A DNA stretch of 64,000 nucleotides from Lumbricus terrestris (lineage: Eukaryota; Annelida; Clitellata; Crassiclitellata; Lumbricidae). The translations under genes were made by a program, and so were the position numbers. The first letter of the stretch is position 1, and every line of letters starts with the position of its first letter. Under the pieces are notes generated by a model. The model was not told the origin of the DNA and did not search any database. It saw only the letters and a program-made list of their open reading frames with translations. Location of the stretch: the NCBI GenBank assembly GCA_949752735.1, contig OX457037.1, positions 31,662,760 through 31,726,759 on the forward strand, in the 5' to 3' direction. Below, one piece after another: positions 40,861 to 54,219 of the stretch.

Positions 40861-41238
40861 ACAAGATCGGCCAGTCGAAAGCAGTGTGAGAATTGTGGAA
40901 AAATAACTGGGGGGTTGGACTATGATAGACTTGGAATTGAGGACTGAAAAACCGACTTTACCATGGGGCTCAAAGAAAGACTGGAGGGAGTTGAAACCCC
41001 AACTCTGGACACATACATCATAAACTTGATTAGGCCAAAAAAAATAATGTTGTGTTTCCGGTAAACCGACCGACCCTCTTTCATTGCCGCGACTCAAATA
41101 ATTTTGTAAAAATTTTTATTTAAAAATATTTTCTTTAAAAAAAATTTCTTAAAAAAACTTTTTCTTAACAATTTTTTTGGACTTAAAGCCGAAGCTCGGA
41201 AATCGGCAGTTTCTCCGTAGACCAGACACGTGACCTTC

Positions 41239-41321
41239 AGCAGAGGCTGATTGGCAAGCACGTCTCTATATATACATCCACGCCGTCTGTATAGAGACGT
41301 GCTAGCCAATCAGCCTCTGCT
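41239..41321. repeat. Hairpin with 32-bp arms and 19-base loop
   Basis: 41239-41270 and 41290-41321 pair at 31 of 32 positions (start AGCAGAGGCTGATTGGC, end CACGTCTCTATA). Could be a foldback transposon core or a small-RNA precursor; no coding frame. Confidence 0.8.
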
Positions 41322-41618
41322 ACAAGTTTGCCGGACAGGCTAGTGCCCAAGATCATTCAACTCCCTAGACACGCCGAGCTGCCCGGTTCCTCCAAGGTTA
41401 TTTCTATGCAAATTAGCTATACTTTGTTTGTCTCCCCACTCACCTGTGTCTTCACCTCAGCGGCTCAGCCTAGGTCGTGCAAGTAATATTCCAGCTCCTC
41501 TGTGTCTTCACCTCAGCCAAGGTCGTACAAGTGTTCCTTTGTTTATATAATACATGTAAATAATCATTATATCATCCCTCCTAAAGGGCCAGGACTGTTT
41601 ATATCTGGGTATCTCAAC

Positions 41619-42382
41619 GGGGAACGGACATTAGCCCCCCTGGACATTATTCCCCGGACATTAGCCCCCCGGACATTATCCCCCCCGGGGTAGGACATTA
41701 TCCCCCAGTCTATGATATCATTACCTAAAATGATGCACAAAATGTAACAATGGGCCTATGTTAAATGAATATCTTTTTATTACACATTAGTTTAACATCC
41801 TGTAGGAATATGTTAAGTTAGTTGAAGGTTTTATATGTATATTATAAAACATTTTAAAGGTCTGAAATGACGCTAAGAAGCCTACGAAGCTCATGCATAA
41901 AATAATGTCGTTAATAAACCTTCGTTTAGCCATAACTGACACTAACAAGTAGGCCTACTTACTGTATATACGATTCCCATTCGTTCATTTCTCTAAGTTA
42001 TTTAATCTAATTTCGAATGGAAACGACGCTAATAGTCTAAGTCTACGAAGCTCAGACGCAGCCTAACTGGCGTTAACAAACCTTTGTTGTAAGACACTAA
42101 ACAAATAGACTGTATACGACTCCCATTCGTTCATTTCAAATCTAAGTCTAGACCTAGGCCTATTGATACAATTAGGATCTAACTGACACTAAGTACTCTT
42201 GTTTGCATGTGAATGCCAGTGACAAGTCTTATCGGTTACGACATTATTATACGATTTGCACATAGGGGGACTTTGTCCGGGGGGCTAATGTCCTACGCAA
42301 AATCGGGGAATATGTCCGGGGGCTAATGTCCGGGGGGATAATGTCCGGGGAGATAATGTCCAGGGGCTAATGTCCTACAACC
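41619..42382. mobile_element. GGACATTAGCCCC-array element, copy 1
   Basis: Starts GGGGAACGGACATTAGCCCC, ends GGGGCTAATGTCCTACAACC, perfect TSD ATCTCAAC (41611-41618, 42383-42390). 764 bp, no coding frame. Each end is a run of four to five GGACATTAKCCCCC or reverse units. The interior repeats AATGGAAACGACGCTAATA. Shared interior with 55532-56265 and 58595-59349. Confidence 0.88.
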
Positions 42383-42949
42383 ATCTCAACTAGTCAGCTA
42401 TACATAATGGTTCCTTGCATGGTAACATAATCGTGTCTTGCATCTCAATCTTCTTCTTCCTCAGTCTTCTGCTGTTGAGCAGGATTGTGACAAGGACGAC
42501 CTCGTGTTCCCCTCTGACCTCCTCCAACCCTCTCTCACCTGCGCCCTCCTCTTGGTATCTCAATAGGTAATCAATGTCAGTTGTTTGTTTTATATTCAAC
42601 AATGTCCAAGCCTTGCAACTATACAGCTTTGCACCCCTACTCCACCAATCAGGGGCTTCTATCCCTATACATGGCGGGTGCAGCTTGCACCCAGTGAAAA
42701 ATAGGGGGGATCAGAAGACAGCCAAAATTCACGTCGGTTGGGGAAGGTCGGACATGGAGGGCAGCGCTCAATCTAGGCATCACTAGGACAAAATGGTAGG
42801 TCCAATAGTTTTTAGCAAAATGTATTTTATACACTTTGAGTTTTTAGTTAGGCTACTATCTGTGTTTTTGAATTACATGAACTGCTATAACAGCTATAAT
42901 GATCCGAATAACATCCAATCGAATAATGTGCTTAAACAGAATCTTACGC

Positions 42950-43410
42950 TCTGCAGCACATTTAATTGGACATATCCCTATATTTGATCATGTGTCCAGC
43001 TATATGCTGGAGACATTACACTGGCTTCCTACTCGACAGCGCATTGAATTTAGGATCGCTGCCATACAGTTAGGCAATGCCAGCTTGGAATTGCCCCACA
43101 CTACTTGCAAGAGCTTTGTTGCTCCACTAGAACCCAAGACCACCGCCCCTCCTTTCAGCACAGAAGGGCAATTGCTATTGGTCCCTTTTGCACGTACTGC
43201 AACAATGCAGAATAGAGCCTTTTCTGTCATCGGCCCAGTTGTCTGGAATGGGCTCCCACAGGAGCTACGTCTACTTCCTGGGGTTATTACTGAAACATTT
43301 TTTTTTATTAAACTCAAAACTGTCCTTTTTGCTGTGCTAGAGTCGGGAGCGCTTCCGAGTAGTTCCCTTGAAGCGCTAAAAAATTCTTGAATGAATGAAT
43401 GAATAATATA
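42950..43410 (+). mobile_element. LINE reverse-transcriptase C-terminal region
   Basis: Encodes LETLHWLPTRQRIEFRIAAI (the LHWLPv-qRI-FKI motif of LINE RTs), then NRAFSVIGPVVWNGLPQELR and the GALPSSSLEALK tail, followed by GAATGAATGAATG. The longest LINE coding remnant in the window. Confidence 0.75.
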
Positions 43411-44244
43411 CCATAATACAAATTTCCTATAACATGATTATAGTTATGTTTTTACTATTTTAATAAATAATACAATCATATTAAAATTTGCACAACTAAA
43501 TGGCTTCTCTCCAATGTTATCTTTCAAATTTCAGACAGTCAAATTTGGTCCTTAAACACTTAGTAAAGCAATATCATTATCACGTTTGCTTACAAAGTAG
43601 GACCTACATTGTATTTTATTGTATTGCATTGTGCTCTAAAAATTTATGTAACGCCTCTCGAGTGCACACTGTTCAGAGGCGCAAAACATATGGCTGCCCA
43701 ATTTCGGCAGCAATTCCTCCACTGAAATAGTAGAGTAATTTTGCTAAGAGGACAGCTTAAAATGCTGAAATTGCAATGCGAAAATCGCAAAAATTTCTTA
43801 TGGGGAGGGGGCACATTCCCTCCCCATACCAGGTCCTTTCTCGGCGCTACACATGCTTCGGCGATCGTCTGCTGGATGCTCGTCCAATTCTTTTATAGCA
43901 GACCAATCCCTATCTGCAACTACATCGATTTGGCAAAGGCAATGCAATGTGACAACAAGGCATGCAAACCTAAGAGGCTAAGCAAGCCAAAAACCTAACA
44001 ACTCCAATAAGATAATAAATACGCTGAAGGCGAAGCAGTGGTTCAGTGCAACGCAGTCAACATAAAAAAACGAACTTCACTAAGACCAGTTTCTGCACTT
44101 GCAACTCAGATTTGACTGCACGATTAGTCAACAAACGCTGAATGAACCTTACATGTATGGTGATAGACAAATGCTGCCAGTCTATTTTAAAGGAATAACA
44201 AGGTGGGAAGTGTTCTCGAAAGCAGTTCATATATAGTGGCATTG

Positions 44245-44505
44245 AGAGATGATGGGGGCCCGGTAAAGTAATGGATAACACGCTGGCCAAGGGTGCGAGA
44301 GGTAGTTAGTTCGAGCCCCCGTTGGGTGGATATGCTTTGTATGCTGCTATTAGCGCCAAGTATTGCAGGCTGTCTGTTCAGTTGGTATAGTTAAGATCTA
44401 TGTATTCTGCAATCTGAGTTCCTGTAAATTGTTTCAACTGCATAATTGTACACTGTAACCGGTTGCGGTCTGTCAACCGGATTGTTGATTAAACAAAAAT
44501 TATTA
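44245..44505 (+). mobile_element. tRNA-derived SINE (family B)
   Basis: Head GGCCCGGTAAAGTAATGGAT resembles an A box, and TAGTTCGAGCCCCC a B box. The tail contains GTAACCGGTTGCGGTCTGTC, which echoes bases 35-60 of the window. No folded tRNA with CCA-ready acceptor stem, so not a tRNA gene. Confidence 0.6.
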
Positions 44506-45159
44506 TGTGCACAGAGCAATAAGCACCATAGATGTAAACAAAATCTGATGAAAATTTAAAAAAAAGAAGGAAAAAACCTCGTTTTTCTGGGGAAAAAACG
44601 ACAAAAAAACCGGCAAAAACCGAAACTAATTTGTCATTGCTACATCTGAAACTTAATTTTAAGCTTAAAAACCTTACTTACGCAATTTTATCTTAATCTG
44701 CAAATAACACAACTTTATTAATAGGTCAAAACCAACTGGTATAAGTAACATTAATCTATCACCTGTAGTTTTTTTCTTAGAACTTTTGCTTAATAATTAA
44801 TTCAGAAAAATTAAAGGTATTGAAATCTTTTCAAATTTAAATTGTAAACACAAGTCCACATAAGTTCATGCTGATCAACATATAAGAAAAATAATAATAG
44901 ACAGTAAATAAATAAATAAAGTTACATTTATGTAACTTTATTTATTATAAAAATGATAAAAATTATGCGAAAAATAAAAAAACCAGAATAAAAACCGAAA
45001 AACGTTTTTACAACCATGACAAACACTGATCAGCCAGACCTGGGTGGTTAAAAACAATCAGTGAACACTCACTCTGTAGGAACACACGGGAAAACTTTCG
45101 CCAAAGAAGCAAGAACATGTCCAACTGCCAGATCAAACTCATCCGTGTTATCATCTTGT

Positions 45160-45300
45160 GACAAAGACATCATCACGAGCCTCTTCGACTCTACACCAAC
45201 AACCATCTACAGACACACACAGCCAGTCACATCATCACGAGCCTCTTCGACTCTACACCAAGTCCAACAACCATCTACAGACACACACAGAGCCAGGCAT
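45160..45300. repeat. Two-copy tandem repeat, about 62-66 bp
   Basis: CATCACGAGCCTCTTCGACT followed by CTACACCA occurs at about 45168 and 45232, each followed by CAACCATCTACAGACACACA. Confidence 0.7.
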
Positions 45301-45515
45301 CATCAGGCATCATATTACCATCTGTCTACTCTTTGCTGCCCACACCCAATTTGGTCCTTCCAAAACTAACAGTAAATAAATCCAAAAGCACTCATTTGAT
45401 ACACTAATCAAAAGCACTAATTTGCCTTGATGGGCTTGCACATGTAACAAATAAAGATCCTGCACTCCTCATCATTGAAAAAAAGCCAGTACTTAGAATT
45501 TATTGCTATTATTAC

Positions 45516-46885
45516 TAGGGCACAGCCGGGTGCTGACCCGGATACCCGGGTATGCCGGGTATTTGACACCCGGCAGATAACCGGACCCGGTGATGAAAGG
45601 TCTTCCGGGCCGGGTGGTAATTATGAATAGCATACAACACATCAAAGGGCTTTTAACAGCTAACCTGCTAAATCTCTCACCTGCATTATAGTACAATGGA
45701 CAGACAATCACAGAACAGACAGCCTGCTTTATATTAGACTATCCTATTTCAAACAGCCTACCAGCAAGAGGATGAGGAAAGAGGAGGAGGAATGTAGAGT
45801 TTGTATCACCCTCTTCCTTGCTGTCTCTCCTCCTTCCTCCTTCTCCTCTCTCTCTCTTCTACACCCCTTCCTGAGAGGAACAGTGGTAAACAATGAAGGA
45901 GAAGAGGGGGAGTAAATAGTATATATATATATATATATATATAATTATATGTGTGACCGGGTGGCTGAATAAATATATATATATATTTAAATATAAGAAT
46001 GGCACCCTCTTTCATGCTTTCTCTTCTTCCTCCCTCCTCTTTCTCTTCTAGTATTCCCCTTCCTCTTCCTCCTGCTGCTTGGCTGTTTGAAATATCTAAC
46101 AGGGAAGAGAAAGGAGATTATGAAGGAGGAGGGGAGGAACAGTGGTAGAAGGTTAGGGAGTATAGGAAGGGGGGAAAGAGCGTATATGTGTGTGTATATA
46201 AATATATATATACATTATACACACACATATATATATGTATGCTGCTCACTGACCATAGCTATATAAGTTGGCAAAGAGTCATCTGTCATTAATCCCTTTA
46301 TCTTTAAAACCTGTTTGGTCTGTCACACCCTCATTTAAGTCAGAGAGACTAGTACTTGTCAGAAAGGATACCTTCCACCTGTTATATGACTGCAGCCAAG
46401 CTTAATAGACCCCTCTCTAATAGGACCATGTATGCATCTCACAAATTAAGGGATGGTACACTTTGAACTATGTCTACATGTAGTTGGACTGCATACACCA
46501 CAGAAGCAGGACTGTTTATCACGGGCCTCTGACCTCCTCTTGGCTGACTGGACAGATCAGCATAATTTCTATACTATAGAATGATTTTATCAACACAGTT
46601 CATGAACAGATATTACTGGGTAATACTGGCACCTCTCAATCAATAACCCCTGGCAGAACTCAACTGTAGTAAAACTGCCACAGAAGAGATTTACTCAATT
46701 CCACCAAAGGTAGCTAGCAAACTGAGCGGTGTTCGTTTGACAGCATTCAAAGTGGGGACATACTATTCAGTTTAGAGATTAACGATTACTTTTAATACCC
46801 GGACCCGGTACCCGGACCCGGCAGATTTTATTCAAACTACCCGGACCCGGTACCCGGTTGAAAAACGGCACCCGGCTATGCCCTA
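45516..46885. mobile_element. hAT-like element with CCGGGT arrays
   Basis: Starts TAGGGCACAGCCGGGTGC, ends CACCCGGCTATGCCCTA, perfect TSD ATTATTAC (45508-45515, 46886-46893). 1,370 bp. Subterminal CCGGACCCGGTACCCGG-type repeats at both sides; interior has purine/pyrimidine-rich GAGGAGG tracts and (TA)n runs at 45920-45943 and 45974-45985. No transposase frame. Confidence 0.85.
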
Positions 46886-47732
46886 ATTATTACATCATAT
46901 TATTAATGTAAATTAAATTTGTAATGCATTGTAGGAGTTGTCAACATTGTTTGCGTGATAGATCAGCAACCTAATTGACAAGACACTCTCTGTCTGTCTA
47001 TTGCTGCGGCAATCGTGGCTTTCATTCAGCCGGCATCAAGTCATGTAACCCATAAGAAAAGCTGGACGTCCAGTTGATGGATTGGTAATTAATGTCAAAA
47101 TATTCTTTCTGAATAATACTCAATTAAACCTTAAAACAATTAGATGAATACTTTTGCTTTCATTGGGTAATAAGGCAAACAAAAAGTCACTTTCATTTAG
47201 TATTAAATCAAGGAGCTAAATTACAGACAATTATCCAACTAATGACTTTCACCATAATTATCTAAGTATAATTGCCAACAGTTTCCCAATCAATCACTGC
47301 ATCAAATAAGTAGTGACCTAGATTTGAGTTCACACATCAGACCTAGGGCAACATACACCAGTTTAACACAATTATGACAATTATGAAGCATAATTATAGC
47401 AGGTACTGAAAAAAATTCAAATTCAATTCAGCCAAAAAATAGCAAGCGACCATTTATCATAAGGTAACCTTGTATAAAAACCGAGTACTTGATGACTTCA
47501 AATAGTGCCAAACAGCGAAGGGTACAGCATGAGAAAACACACCTAAGAAACACAACTGCACAACCATGCTCGCCAAACAATGGACCTCTTACAGATAACA
47601 GAAAGATAAACTTAGAAATCAGAAACCTAAGAACTACCGGGTTCTCACTGAAGCAGTTCAGTAGAAATTTGCATATACACCACTTAAGTCACTTCCTTGA
47701 ACTCAAAACAAACAGATCATTGCTGCACGTAC

Positions 47733-47792
47733 CTTCTTGGAATTTCTGCTTTCCAAACAGTTGATGTCCAAGAAATGGAAATTACTTTCCAC
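47733..47792 (-). CDS. Candidate 60-bp exon
   Basis: Strong acceptor TTTTTTTGTGTCAG and donor GTACGT frame 20 codons in phase 0: VESNFHFLDINCLESRNSKK. Both splice sites are good, but a 20-codon exon could arise by chance. Confidence 0.35.
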
Positions 47793-48239
47793 CTGACACA
47801 AAAAAACAGCTACCATTAGATTGTCATATTCAACAATTCCAACTTGAATCATAAGATAGGAATTATGCCTGTCATAGGATAAGCAGGGATACAACCTGGC
47901 AACTTAAACAGAAACAGCAATATAGCTTGGTGCACCATCACAACGATGATATGACTAATTTACTGCAAACAAATAAAAATATGCAGATACATTCTTCCAT
48001 CACTTAATGACACAACTGATGAACAAGTCTAGGTGACTGGTGCTTTGATGGAGACAATGCATGCAGCATCACTTGTTAACATCATCTGAGATTACACCTG
48101 ACACCACACATGTATTCTGTAACTAAATCTGTAACTGAAGACTTTAGATGAAGTCCAAGACCACACATGTATTCATCAGTGCATGCAATTTTATAATCAC
48201 CAGCACTTTTATGGGTTTTTTATTACTATTAATCAGATG

Positions 48240-48520
48240 CGTACAAGATGGCAATTAATATGAATGTGCCTTAAAAACAGACAGCAGGTAAAAGATAAGT
48301 CTTCGACCATTTGAGAAATAAAAAAAGGGAGAGGCCCTTCAGATCTCATTATAGAATTCCATAGATGAGGATTGGCATGTGAAAATTGGAACATAGACGC
48401 CCAGAGAAAACGGATCTTATTAAAGCTTGTCATGGTGGGATTAAAAGTGGGTGGAAAGTATGAGTCAGCAAGGTGGATCAGTCCTAGACCATTAATATGT
48501 CTGGCACACAAGGACAGCAA
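48240..48520 (-). mobile_element. LINE 3' end
   Basis: The minus strand encodes MFQFSHANPHLWNSIMRSEG then PLPFFISQMV, the WNS-LP style tail of LINE reverse transcriptases. Confidence 0.5.
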
Positions 48521-48529
48521 CTGTAAGCT

Positions 48530-50950
48530 GAACCCCAGCCTGAAAAAATAACCAGATTAGTTTTTAAGACACAAATCTGTAACTGAAGACCTTAGATGCA
48601 GTCCATGAACAAGGCCAGCAGCTGCACACGTAACTAATTGTGAGAAGTCATAATGATGACTATGCATTGAGACAATTGAATACTGAATTACAATAGGTCA
48701 CACAGTTCTGATCACCCATGTAAAATGCACAACTGGAGCAAGAAAATTAGAGTGCACTGGTCAGCACTACTACTGCCAATAATAAAACTGGTTAATGAAC
48801 ATGAATTTCTTTTAAAGTCTGTAATTGCAATCCATTCAGCTGTTGCAACAAGTGTTAAAAAACTTTAAAATGAAATATTGTCTTATAAACAACTAGCAGT
48901 TCCACAGCAGCAAAACTAATCAACACTCCAATAAAACTTTCAACATGAAATCATCAGCAGATCCTAAAACCATAATAGTAAGATTCAGATCATGACCTGT
49001 TATACATTTATGTATACAGTTATACACAAATCAAATCAAATATTTTTATTTTGCAACCAAAGTATGCATAACAGGTTAACACATCTTGTTCATTGGTTAC
49101 AAAAAGGGGAGGCAGAGTGCGACCAGTGGCGAAGTTCTCTTAACAAGTATCGTAATGATCCTAAAAATCATTTTACAACAGTACCGAGATCGCAAACAGT
49201 GAGCTGTATATTCAAGTCAGAATATTCCCACATACCGGTAGTTTATCTCCAATGAACCCAGATCTTGCCTTACAACCACATGTACTGCAATTTTGGCCTA
49301 ATTAAACTATTATACTGCCGTGCTAAGCAAAAAGACCGTAACTCCTTACCATCACAGTCTGAGTTACTTTACTCTCTTTTTGCATAGCATGGCAGTATAG
49401 TTCATCAGATCTGATATCATTCCTGTTCATCTGAAATGATTATTCCTGTACTCGACACACATGAATACTGGTATGTGTGAGATGGATGACAAATTGAGTC
49501 AGGCTGAAATCATCAGCAAACTGCAAACTGGTGGCACCATGATTTGAGAACAGCGATGAGCTTTGTCAGATCTGCCATGTAGAGAAGGAGCCCAAAGACT
49601 GAGCCATGTGGAACACCACATGGAACTGGTGCCAAAGTGGTCAGATCCCATCATAGTCTGTCCATCGATAAGTCCATTATTTTGCTCTTCTGAAATGACA
49701 TTCTGCTCACCTTACTGTCCCACACATAACGCTAAACTCCAAACTAAACCCTAGAGTTTGGAGAGTATATCACACAGACGTGGCCCGTACATGATGGTAG
49801 GCAATAACGATATTGATGGTAGGCAATAAAGTGATGCATCATATATATACGATGAACTGCTCAGGGCAGAAGTCGGTCTCTTCAGGTAGAAATGGTGATT
49901 GGCTAATCAACAGACACCGATAAAAAAAAGCATCGTGATTCAGAAATTTTCAATGTATGACAGTAATCACCTTTACACTTGTAAGTGGACAGAAGCACAC
50001 CAATAGAATTTTCTATGTTCAAAGACTTATGAAGGCACCACACAATTTCATTATAAATTAGATATTGCTATTATTAGATATTATTATTATTATTAATTAT
50101 TATTATTATTGCTGGAAGTTATTTGAGTTATCACTGACTCAATCCAGCCACCATGGGTGCATATGAATGAGCAGGTATGTCAACATACATGTACAGCTGT
50201 AGACTCAGACTGGTTTTCAAGTATTCCAGCTGCTCAGCTGAGAGCCATAAAGATGCTGAGGCCACCTGTTAGGACTAGCTGACAGTTGTATTTTGCCAAT
50301 GTTGTTTTGACAGGGTCTAAAAGCTCATTACTATTGTGTAGACAAAGACAGCAAAGAACCAGGTCAGCAGTTGGTGGCCATGGCAAATCGGACACCTGGT
50401 GTAGAATGTGATGCATATGTATATACACAAGCAAAGTTTAGCAAACCTTGCTAAAACTTAGGATTATTTTAAGCAGCTTACTGTATACATTAGTCACAGG
50501 CTCACTTATGGGGAGATAATGAATAGCGTTTAATTATTTATCTGCAGACTTTGTCTGTGGCCTGTGAAGTCAAAGGGCGGTGATTTCAAACCTAGTGAAC
50601 AGTTACCAATCAGGAACCATGACATCGTAGAAAACATGTTTCTCTAGTCTCCAGGAGTTAGTATAAATTAGTGTGCACTATATCCAGTACGGACGCTTAC
50701 TAAACTCAGGGCATGCAGCCCGAATTTTTAAAAAATGACACTTATATACAATACATATGTTATCTGCATTTGATAATGCCTTCGTTCCAAAGTGCACACT
50801 ACGCTCGTATGACAGAGCATCAATGGTGCTGAGCAAATGTGAGCGAAAGATTTGTCCAAGGTCCCTATACAGCTACTGACCACGGCGATGTTTGAACCCA
50901 TACCCTCAATGTTACAGGCCGAGTGCTGTAACAGATCGACCACTGCGACA
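48530..50950. other. Non-coding stretch with repeat copies
   Basis: 49030-49090 matches 5880-5920. 49860-49925 is an inverted copy of 57118-57190 (AAGTCGGTCTCTTCAGGTA). 50790-50955 is a degraded SINE family A copy. A minus-strand open frame at 50234-50410 (SDLPWPPTADLVLCCLCLHN) may be coding but I could not support it. Confidence 0.4.
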
Positions 50951-50952
50951 CA

Positions 50953-51076
50953 CATCTCTAGTATTATGTACGTATGCATATATATAGATATCTAGTTCTC
51001 TAGTATTATGTAAGTATGCATATATAGATATCTAGTTCTCTAGTATTATGTAAGTATGCATATATAGATATCTAGT
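50953..51076. repeat. 40-bp tandem repeat, three copies
   Basis: Unit CTCTAGTATTATGTAAGTAT plus GCATATATAGATATCTAGTT; the first copy has small differences. Confidence 0.8.
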
Positions 51077-51483
51077 ATGTGCACAACTCTACATGTGTGC
51101 TTAGGTAAAAAAATACATTTGGCATGTACTAGAATGAATGTGTACCATAAAGGCATGTGTTGTATCCTTACTCTGATACCATGACTTGTTTTTTGTGTGG
51201 ATATAAATCATAAATCAAGACGAAACGAATCCTTTTGCATGTAGTTCAACAGTGCAATATCATATCTTATTCTTCCTAGTAGTCGGAACACACACTTTGA
51301 TAAATCTGTTCATGAATAGATTATCCGGAAGTTGTGTTACATAAATTAACTGGATGACTGAAGGCATACATTGATACATGACCTGTTATGTAAGTGTTTG
51401 TCTTCTAACACTTACTTAAAGGATCTCTTAAGAGCCTCTCTTACAGGTAGACGAATCGGACGATGACACAGCATGGCTATATA

Positions 51484-52846
51484 CGCGTGGTTCAAAAAAA
51501 GTAAGCCAAACTGTTTTTCATATATCTCCAACGCCTGATCATTAATCATTCTAAATGTTTCCCAATATTTAGAGAATTGAACCAAGAATATGATTCCAAA
51601 ATATCTATATTATAAGGGAGAAAGTGTTTCTGTTTGTTTGTTTGTTTGTGGGATGTCCGGATGTATTTTGAATTTCTCGCCAGAGCCTACTCGGAAATTA
51701 CAGCGATTCGTTTTACCAAAATTTTTTAAATTGAGTCTTACCTGAATTTGTGGTTTAACGCCACTATTTTCAGCTGTCAATGCACTTTATAACCCAAGAA
51801 ATTAGACATTTTAACTTCCACGCTATAAGCGATTAAAAACCCATTCACGTTGTTCGCGTCCATTTCGGCTAACAGAGTCCTACAGCCAATGGCATGACGG
51901 CATGATATTTACTCCATCGAAAATTCGGACGGTATATATGTTCACCAAACTCATGACGTCATTATTTTGAACTCAAATCTTTACGTCACATCTGGCCGAT
52001 CGCGTAGCAAAATTTTTTATGGACGTAAATAAGGCCAGCGTGCAGGCAAAATACCGAAATTTCGGGGTCGATGGACGGCGGGGTCAGAATGGCGAAATCG
52101 GAACGGGGTCAGGCGTGGCTGGGGACAAAAACTTATATTTCCCGGGCAACGCCGGGTAATTCAGCTAGTTATGTCATAAATTTGAATGGATAGAAGGATA
52201 TGAATGAATCTTTCAACTTCATCTCCCGAAATTTCAGTTTACCAGCAATTTTCTTTTGGGTTTTGTAACAAACTACTTGAAATATGAAAAAAGTCTTTAA
52301 TATTTTTGTGAAGAAACTTTAAGTACGGTAGTTATTGTCTGATTATTTACATAAACAAGATGTTATAGATGACAGGATTTAAATCTGGACTGTTAGGAGG
52401 CCATAGTGTGGGAGAAATTAAGTATGGTATCTCTCTTGTTAGCATTTCGATGGTTTATCTGGCTCTGGGGGCTAGAACTGTTCTGTAGAAAAAGAAATAG
52501 CCTTCTGAGGCTATAGATATCTCATAACAGGTGGAAGAAGTTGTGACAGCAGAACGCTGCGATAATATACTCCGTTAATTTTTACTCCAGGATCACTGAG
52601 GACCAAAATTTGGAACTATCAAGCGTTGAAAATGCAACGAACACCATAACAGACTTGATGAAAACTGAAATTTCGGGAGATGAAGTTGAAATATCCATAT
52701 CTATCCGTTCAAATTTACATGATATTTTGAAATCCTATTCTTGGTTCAATTCTCTAAATATTGGGACACTTTTAGTATGATTAACTATGAGGCATTAGAG
52801 ATATAATAAAAACAGTTTGGCTTACTGTTTAGTGAACCACAGTGTA
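51484..52846 (-). mobile_element. Decayed Tc1/mariner element with long inverted repeats
   Basis: Outer ends TACGCGTGGTTCA and (reverse) TACACTGTGGTTCA lead inverted repeats of about 185 bases, sharing AGTAAGCCAAACTGTTTTT and 'CTTCATCTCCCGAAATTTCA'. On the minus strand the middle encodes DPGVKINGVYYRSVLLSQLL and later PTLWPPNSPDLNPV, the catalytic block of mariner-type transposases, with stops and shifts. A Helitron (51604-52168) splits one terminal repeat. Confidence 0.8.
51604..52168. mobile_element. Non-autonomous Helitron inside a mariner terminal repeat
   Basis: Starts TCTATATTATAAGGGAGAAA, ends CCCGGGCAACGCCGGG hairpin then CTAG, inserted between A and T with no TSD. 565 bp. Aligns with 34143-34580 at both ends. 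Confidence 0.88.
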
Positions 52847-53595
52847 GATAGCAATTGCAAAGGATTTGGAAAGTATCAACCAACGCGAATGAAGAACAGA
52901 ATTTCGTATACAGAAACATCAAATTTGAAAAACAAATTTCATGCCAACAGAAATATCTCACAGAAGTAGAAACATAAAATGCATGCACGAAATCATGTAA
53001 CTGAACCTATGAAAATTCAGCAACATAGTCATAGTAAGTTACTATATGCCACACATATAAGCTGCTATATGGATTGAAAGATTCTTTAGAAAGCACAGTT
53101 TAAGCTCTGGTAAAATTAACTACATTTTGGTAAATAAGTCCAGTGGGTTATAGATCCAGCCTATGCAAGCTATTGTCTTCGGTCCTCAAATTAAGCGCAC
53201 GTTGAGCTCAGCATCGAAACTACATTGTACAGAAATGCACTGACTATGTAAGACCAGTGTAAAGTGCACAGATTTGTACAGACTCCCACAAACATTGTAT
53301 ATATACTATTTAGATAGAAAATGCTCTGCAGAAATGTATACAAATGACATTCCATGGACATGACTGTGCTACTCAGGACTAAGATCAGCTCATAAAATTT
53401 TCTGGTGGTTCGTCCTCACCCATAGTCATCAAAGCAGAAGTCAAACTGCTATTTAGCTAAACAGATGGTTGCTTGGCTCGAGCAAAAGCAGAACACTGGT
53501 GTCAATCAATATCATTTCCTTCACAAAGTCACAGATCTATGAACATTAAAATCCAATTAAATCGTTTTCTCGTTAAAAACCAATAAGTTTCTCAC

Positions 53596-53647
53596 CAGCT
53601 ATTTCAACAGTATCTTTCCACACATTGTCGAGGAAAAAACAGCACCT
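53596..53647 (-). CDS. Candidate small exon
   Basis: CATGTTTAG acceptor and GTGAGA donor. It reads RCCFFLDNVWKDTVEIA. The 'LDNVWKDTVEIA' core resembles 'VDEIWKDIAQ' of the 39642-39796 candidate, which hints that they belong to one gene with a repeated helix. Confidence 0.3.
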
Positions 53648-54219
53648 CTAAACATGACCAATATTCTCAAACTGCTCAAACCAGTCTCCAAACATAGCAC
53701 CAAACACCAACAAGACAGCAGGTGAATGCACTTTCTGCACGGATCATCTGCAACACACTGTCATGAACGTGTTCCTTTCATACATTCAAAACTCAACTCT
53801 TTATTGTCAATTTTTTCTTCATTGAGCAACATTTACACAGCAAAAATCAACCATTTACTTAACACAATATCCAGAAGCAGGTGCTCAAATCAGATGTTAT
53901 TAACTAAATCTGTAATGAGCATAGGGTCAATTAGTTCAACTATAGGTCTTGGTGCTAGTTCATGTACACGTTACTATTTAAACAGAGTTGCTTAGTCATC
54001 AACTGATCCAAACGTCTTCTGGTTTAAAATTATATAAACAAGTTCATCCAACAGAGTAAAAAATTCTACTACAAGTCCACTGAAAAAAGTTTAAAAAACA
54101 CAATCTGTGAAGAGAACTCCGTAAATCAAACTGAAGACAGGATTTCCTTCTCATTTGCATAATTCTCATCAACTGTCTGCATAATATTAGTGTCTGCATA
54201 ATATCAGTGCATGACTAAC

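Noticed and set aside
43000..43317. Minus-strand 105-codon frame
   Set aside because: Antisense to the LINE reverse-transcriptase remnant on the plus strand.
44245..44330. tRNA gene
   Set aside because: A and B boxes are visible but I could not fold a cloverleaf, and the segment continues into a SINE body.
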